Source of the DNA: a virus
Reading direction: 5' to 3' (one strand)
DNA length: 27,364 nucleotides
Virus record (IMG/VR): IMGVR_UViG_3300031951_001001
Location: 1 to 27,364 of that record
Below, one piece after another: positions 24,835-27,364 of the stretch. Below the pieces are notes generated by a model. It did no database searches. It saw only the letters and a list, made by a program, of their open reading frames with translations, and was not told the DNA's origin. The first letter of the stretch is position 1, and each line of letters starts with the position of its first letter. A program made the translations under genes and the position numbers.

Positions 24835-24880
24835 TGGGGTGACCCGGGTAAGAAAGGAAAAAAGAACCCGGGTCACCCCA
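24835..24880. terminator. Long perfect inverted repeat, possible terminator
   Basis: TGGGGTGACCCGGGT pairs perfectly with ACCCGGGTCACCCCA (15 bp) around a purine-only loop AAGAAAGGAAAAAAGA. There is no T tract on the plus side. It may terminate transcription from 24568 or be a protein-binding site. Confidence 0.6.
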
Positions 24881-24924
24881 GATTGCGGAGCCGCTCCTAG
24901 GTCCGGTCGGAGTAGGAAACGTTC

Positions 24925-24953
24925 TTGCACAACCTGACAGCATTCTATACACA
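24925..24953 (+). promoter_or_regulatory. Promoter of the DUF932 gene
   Basis: TTGCAC, 17 bp, TACACA, 38 nt before ATG 24992; AAGGAG serves as RBS. Confidence 0.7.
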
Positions 24954-24991
24954 GGTTGCCCGGTGATAGAGTAAGGGTAAGGAGATTTTTT

Positions 24992-26017
24992 ATGGCACAC
25001 GAACTTGAAGTAGTTGGCGATAAGGCCAAAATGGCCTACGCCACAGGGGACGGAAGAATGCCCCCATGGCACAGGCTCGGAACGCCGATGTCTGGCCTCC
25101 AGACGATGGAAGCAATGCTCGAAGCGGCGGAAGCTGATTACGACGTGATTCTCACCCGTGTCGCAGCCGTTGATGACAATGGGGATTTGATTCGCAACGC
25201 AGACGGTTCGGTAGTGATTATTGAGGACAGTCGCGCAACAGTTCGCCAGAACATTGATGGGTCGTTCAACCCACTTGCGACTGTTGGAACGAGATACGAA
25301 GTCAGACAAAACCGTGAAGTTCTTGAGCGAGCTCTTGCAGTCGTTGGCGCATCAGAAGGCGATGCTGTAATGGATACTGTTGGTGTTCTTCGGAACGGAG
25401 CGCGCTTCTTCGCAACTATCGAGCTTGGTGGTCTCGTGATTGACCCAGCTGGGGTTAATGACAAAATTGCCCGATACCTAGTTGTATCTGCTGGCCACGA
25501 TGGCATATGGCCAATTCGTTATGCGAATACAGATATCCGTGCTGTTTGCAATAACACCGTTGTCCTTGGTTTGAAGCACGCCCAGCGAGTGTTCACGGCA
25601 CGCCACACAAGGAATGTCGATGGCGCAATTGAAGACGCACGACGCGTTCTTGATATCTCCGTGCAGTGGGCTGAGTCATTTGCTCGGGAAGCAGAACGAA
25701 TGCTGTCGATTGGTGCTCCGCTTGGAGGAAAGAAGATTGACGCAGTGATTTCTGCGGTATTCCCTAAGGAACCGACAGAAACGGATAGACAAAGAAATAA
25801 TCGTGAACAGATGTACGAAATGATTCGCAATATCTACTTGAATGACAGAAACGCTGGTAAGTACGGCTTTAATGGCTGGTCTTTGTACAATGCCATTGTT
25901 GAATACATTGATTTTTATCGTTCAAGCGACCCGGTAGCTGGTGCGATAGCAGCTATGGATGAAAATTCATCTGGAACACAAAAAAAGATGATTGCTCACC
26001 GCGCGGTGGTATCATAG
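24992..26017 (+). CDS. DUF932 (TIGR03299-type) phage/plasmid protein
   Basis: This 341-aa protein is recognisable as the DUF932 family by MPPWHRLGTPMSGLQTMEAM near the N-terminus, then VGTRYEVRQNREVLERAL, an ARFFATIELGG strand, and DIRAVCNNTVVLGLKHAQRV with a conserved CNN and the following HTRNVDGAIEDARRVL. The family is widespread on phages and plasmids and has no settled function. ATG 24992 is chosen because of AAGGAG 8 nt upstream; the GTG at 24956 overlaps the promoter. Confidence 0.9.
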   Translation: MAHELEVVGDKAKMAYATGDGRMPPWHRLGTPMSGLQTMEAMLEAAEADYDVILTRVAAVDDNGDLIRNADGSVVIIEDSRATVRQNIDGSFNPLATVGTRYEVRQNREVLERALAVVGASEGDAVMDTVGVLRNGARFFATIELGGLVIDPAGVNDKIARYLVVSAGHDGIWPIRYANTDIRAVCNNTVVLGLKHAQRVFTARHTRNVDGAIEDARRVLDISVQWAESFAREAERMLSIGAPLGGKKIDAVISAVFPKEPTETDRQRNNREQMYEMIRNIYLNDRNAGKYGFNGWSLYNAIVEYIDFYRSSDPVAGAIAAMDENSSGTQKKMIAHRAVVS

Positions 26018-26021
26018 AATT

Positions 26022-26501
26022 ATGTCGGACGCAGGCGGCCCATTCGAGTGGGATGAAGAAAACGAGCCTGTATTTATTAGCGACGAAGATTTTGACGACC
26101 AGCCCGAAGCGATGGCAATAGAAGAGTTCCGCCGGATGATGCTGCATGACAGAATCATTTCTGATTTCGTGAACGAGGCGTGGGAAGTTGGTGGTATAGA
26201 TACAATCACTGAAGTTCTTAGCCACATTGAGCGCAAAGTTGGATGGCGAACAGAAATACTTGCAACATCAGGCGCTCTAGACGACATAATGCTTTATGAG
26301 CACGAAACATTCAACCCGTTGGTCTGGGATTTTTACACTAATTCCGACGAGCATGAACAGCTCATTTATGATGTTGTATATGAATCTGAAATAGCCATGA
26401 GAAAGTTTGCACGTCGTCTTGCCGGCAAGGAAACGACAAAGGACCGCTTTAAAGAAGTAGGCCGCAAGCTCGCCAAGAAATTGATGAGATTTTTCGACTA
26501 A
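26022..26501 (+). CDS. Acidic protein of unknown function
   Basis: This 159-aa protein starts MSDAGGPFEWDEENEPVFIS. The N-terminal third is very acidic; the rest is helical with HDRIISDFVNEAWEVGGID and a basic C-terminus FKEVGRKLAKKLMRFFD. A TATCAT hexamer 6 nt before the ATG suggests a leaderless start, but its -35 is poor; read-through from the DUF932 gene (4 nt away) is also possible. No family is recognised. Confidence 0.65.
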   Translation: MSDAGGPFEWDEENEPVFISDEDFDDQPEAMAIEEFRRMMLHDRIISDFVNEAWEVGGIDTITEVLSHIERKVGWRTEILATSGALDDIMLYEHETFNPLVWDFYTNSDEHEQLIYDVVYESEIAMRKFARRLAGKETTKDRFKEVGRKLAKKLMRFFD

Positions 26502-26505
26502 ACCC

Positions 26506-26534
26506 TTGCATTCTGTTCTCGGTCCTTGTATCTT
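26506..26534 (+). promoter_or_regulatory. Leaderless promoter of the second whiB
   Basis: TTGCAT, 17 bp, TATCTT; ATG 26541 follows after 6 nt. Confidence 0.8.
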
Positions 26535-26540
26535 GATTGC

Positions 26541-26885
26541 ATGAACTCGGGGAACACAAAGAAAAGTAAAGTAAGTCAAGGTAAGCTGGATGTATATTCC
26601 GAATTAGAGCTGTTCTTTCCGAAAATCCCTGTTCCGGATTTTCGTGGTGACTGCAAAGGAATGCCAACTGACTGGTGGTTCCCGGAACACGCCCCATCGG
26701 GTAACGAAAACGAAAAGTATGAAAGCGCGCGAGCTATCTGCGCTGGGTGCGCGGTTAAGAGTGAATGTTTGGATTTCGCCATCTCGTTTCCGAACTTGCA
26801 GGGAATGTGGGGAGGAATGTCTCCACGGCAACGAGTTGCAGAACGTCGCCGACGCTACCGAGCAAGCTTGCGAGTTAAGAAGTAA
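26541..26885 (+). CDS. WhiB-family transcriptional regulator (second copy)
   Basis: This 114-aa protein has Fe-S ligands Cys38, then Cys67-x2-Cys70-x5-Cys76. The turn GMWGGM and a basic tail (RQRVAERRRRYRASLRVKK) follow. It has a longer N-terminal extension than the copy at 996 and shares little outside the core, so the two are not a recent duplication. The start is fixed by the leaderless promoter. The stop overlaps the primase start (TAATG), so the two are co-translated. Confidence 0.93.
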   Translation: MNSGNTKKSKVSQGKLDVYSELELFFPKIPVPDFRGDCKGMPTDWWFPEHAPSGNENEKYESARAICAGCAVKSECLDFAISFPNLQGMWGGMSPRQRVAERRRRYRASLRVKK

Positions 26886-27364
26886 TGCCTTCACAGCAGG
26901 TACAAGAAGCGCTTGACCGCTTGGATGGGGTTCATCAATCGTCCCCAACGCAGTGGTATGCGCGCTGCCCATGTCGAACTGATGATGAAAACCCGTCCCT
27001 AAGTATTGGTGAGGGCTCTGGTGGTGAACTGTTGATGACCTGTCACTATGGAGACCCGTGCAACTACCAAGAGATTCTCGATTCGCTTGGTGTGAGCGGG
27101 AAACAGGTAAGCGTCCGCAAGAAAGAAGTTGATTTAAATAAGTCTGCGTCAAAGAAGCGAACATTGAAAAAGGTGTATCGCTATGAGGACGAACAAGGAA
27201 ACCTGCTTTACGAAAAGTTGCGTTACGTAACAGAAGATGGAAAGAAGTCATTTAGCCATCGTCGTCCTGACCCGGATAATCCTGGTGAATACATATGGAG
27301 CGCAACCGGTGTTCGCAAGGTCCTTTATCGCTTGCCTGAAGTTGTTAGCGCATTAGTTAACGAC
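26885..27364 (+). CDS. DNA primase, CHC2-type zinc-binding N-terminus (partial)
   Basis: 160 codons are seen before the window ends. Residues about 8-62 (YARCPCRTDDENPSLSIG, then LLMTCHYGDPCNYQEILDSL) give a Cys/His set arranged like the zinc ribbon of phage primase or primase-helicase proteins. A charged linker with KVYRYEDEQGNLLYEKLRYV follows, a common element of bifunctional phage and plasmid primases. The TOPRIM domain would lie beyond the window. It starts at ATG 26885, overlapping the whiB stop by one base. Confidence 0.82.
   Translation, partial: MPSQQVQEALDRLDGVHQSSPTQWYARCPCRTDDENPSLSIGEGSGGELLMTCHYGDPCNYQEILDSLGVSGKQVSVRKKEVDLNKSASKKRTLKKVYRYEDEQGNLLYEKLRYVTEDGKKSFSHRRPDPDNPGEYIWSATGVRKVLYRLPEVVSALVND

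Noticed and set aside
26604-27251. 215-codon minus-strand ORF opposite the second WhiB and primase genes
   Set aside because: Both plus-strand genes have recognised zinc or Fe-S motifs and an overlapping start/stop; the antisense frame is a by-product.

Overview
The window reads as part of a tailed actinobacteriophage genome, or a closely related phage-like element. It holds two WhiB-type iron-sulfur regulators, a protein family confined to Actinobacteria and their phages. It also has three clustered tRNA-type genes, a CHC2-type DNA primase, a G39P-like helicase loader, DUF932, DUF1599 and DUF4314 proteins, a pyrimidine-dimer glycosylase and many very small genes packed with 1-4 nt stop/start overlaps. 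Promoters are of the housekeeping sigma type (TTGNNN, 16-18 bp, TANNNT), so the genes shown are probably read by host RNA polymerase. No structural, packaging or lysis gene is visible.

Layout. 1-1.4 kb, plus strand: tRNA genes, a proteasome beta-like hydrolase and a WhiB. 1.4-2.7 kb, minus: two ribbon-helix-helix proteins, a helicase loader and a replication-associated protein. 2.76-3.33 kb: a structured gap without a convincing gene. 3.3-7.0 kb, minus: DUF1599, zinc-ribbon, ParA-like and many small genes. 7.2-7.9 kb, plus: a helicase-associated-domain/HTH protein and a membrane protein. 7.9-11.3 kb, minus: a MoxR-like AAA+ ATPase coupled to a metallopeptidase/VWA protein. 11.5-19.9 kb: a mosaic of short independently promoted units on both strands. 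19.9-27.4 kb: an SNF2 helicase with HARP-like repeats, a PAPS-reductase-like protein, a Tat-signal protein, a UV-repair glycosylase, DUF932, a second WhiB and the 5' end of a primase gene.

The most striking feature is a dispersed direct repeat. Its core is about 30 bp (CTCATCCGCCACCGTCAAA, then a few variable bases, then AAATAGTGCC). I count 16 copies between 2.4 and 19.4 kb, all in the same orientation although the flanking genes point both ways. In seven copies a second box, AGYCCCG, follows at a fixed 16-17 nt, sometimes in the loop of a hairpin whose arms differ in sequence between copies. On the right the copies lie 14-46 nt after transcription terminators and before promoters, so they cut the region into cassette-like units of promoter, one to a few small genes, and terminator. 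Copies drift from CCGTTG (left) through CCGTCG to CCGTCA (right). Five micro-ORFs of 17-22 codons, each encoding a single hydrophobic helix, sit in these units, usually overlapping or directly following a small gene. Together this looks like a cassette array bounded by a repeat, reminiscent of integron arrays but with a different site. The mechanism (recombination site, regulatory site or replication signal) cannot be decided from sequence alone.

Two modes of translation start stand out. Eight clear promoters place the start codon only 6-7 nt after the -10 box, implying leaderless mRNAs. Another group carries a shared leader that begins ACCTACTAA and continues into a GAAAGGA ribosome-binding site.
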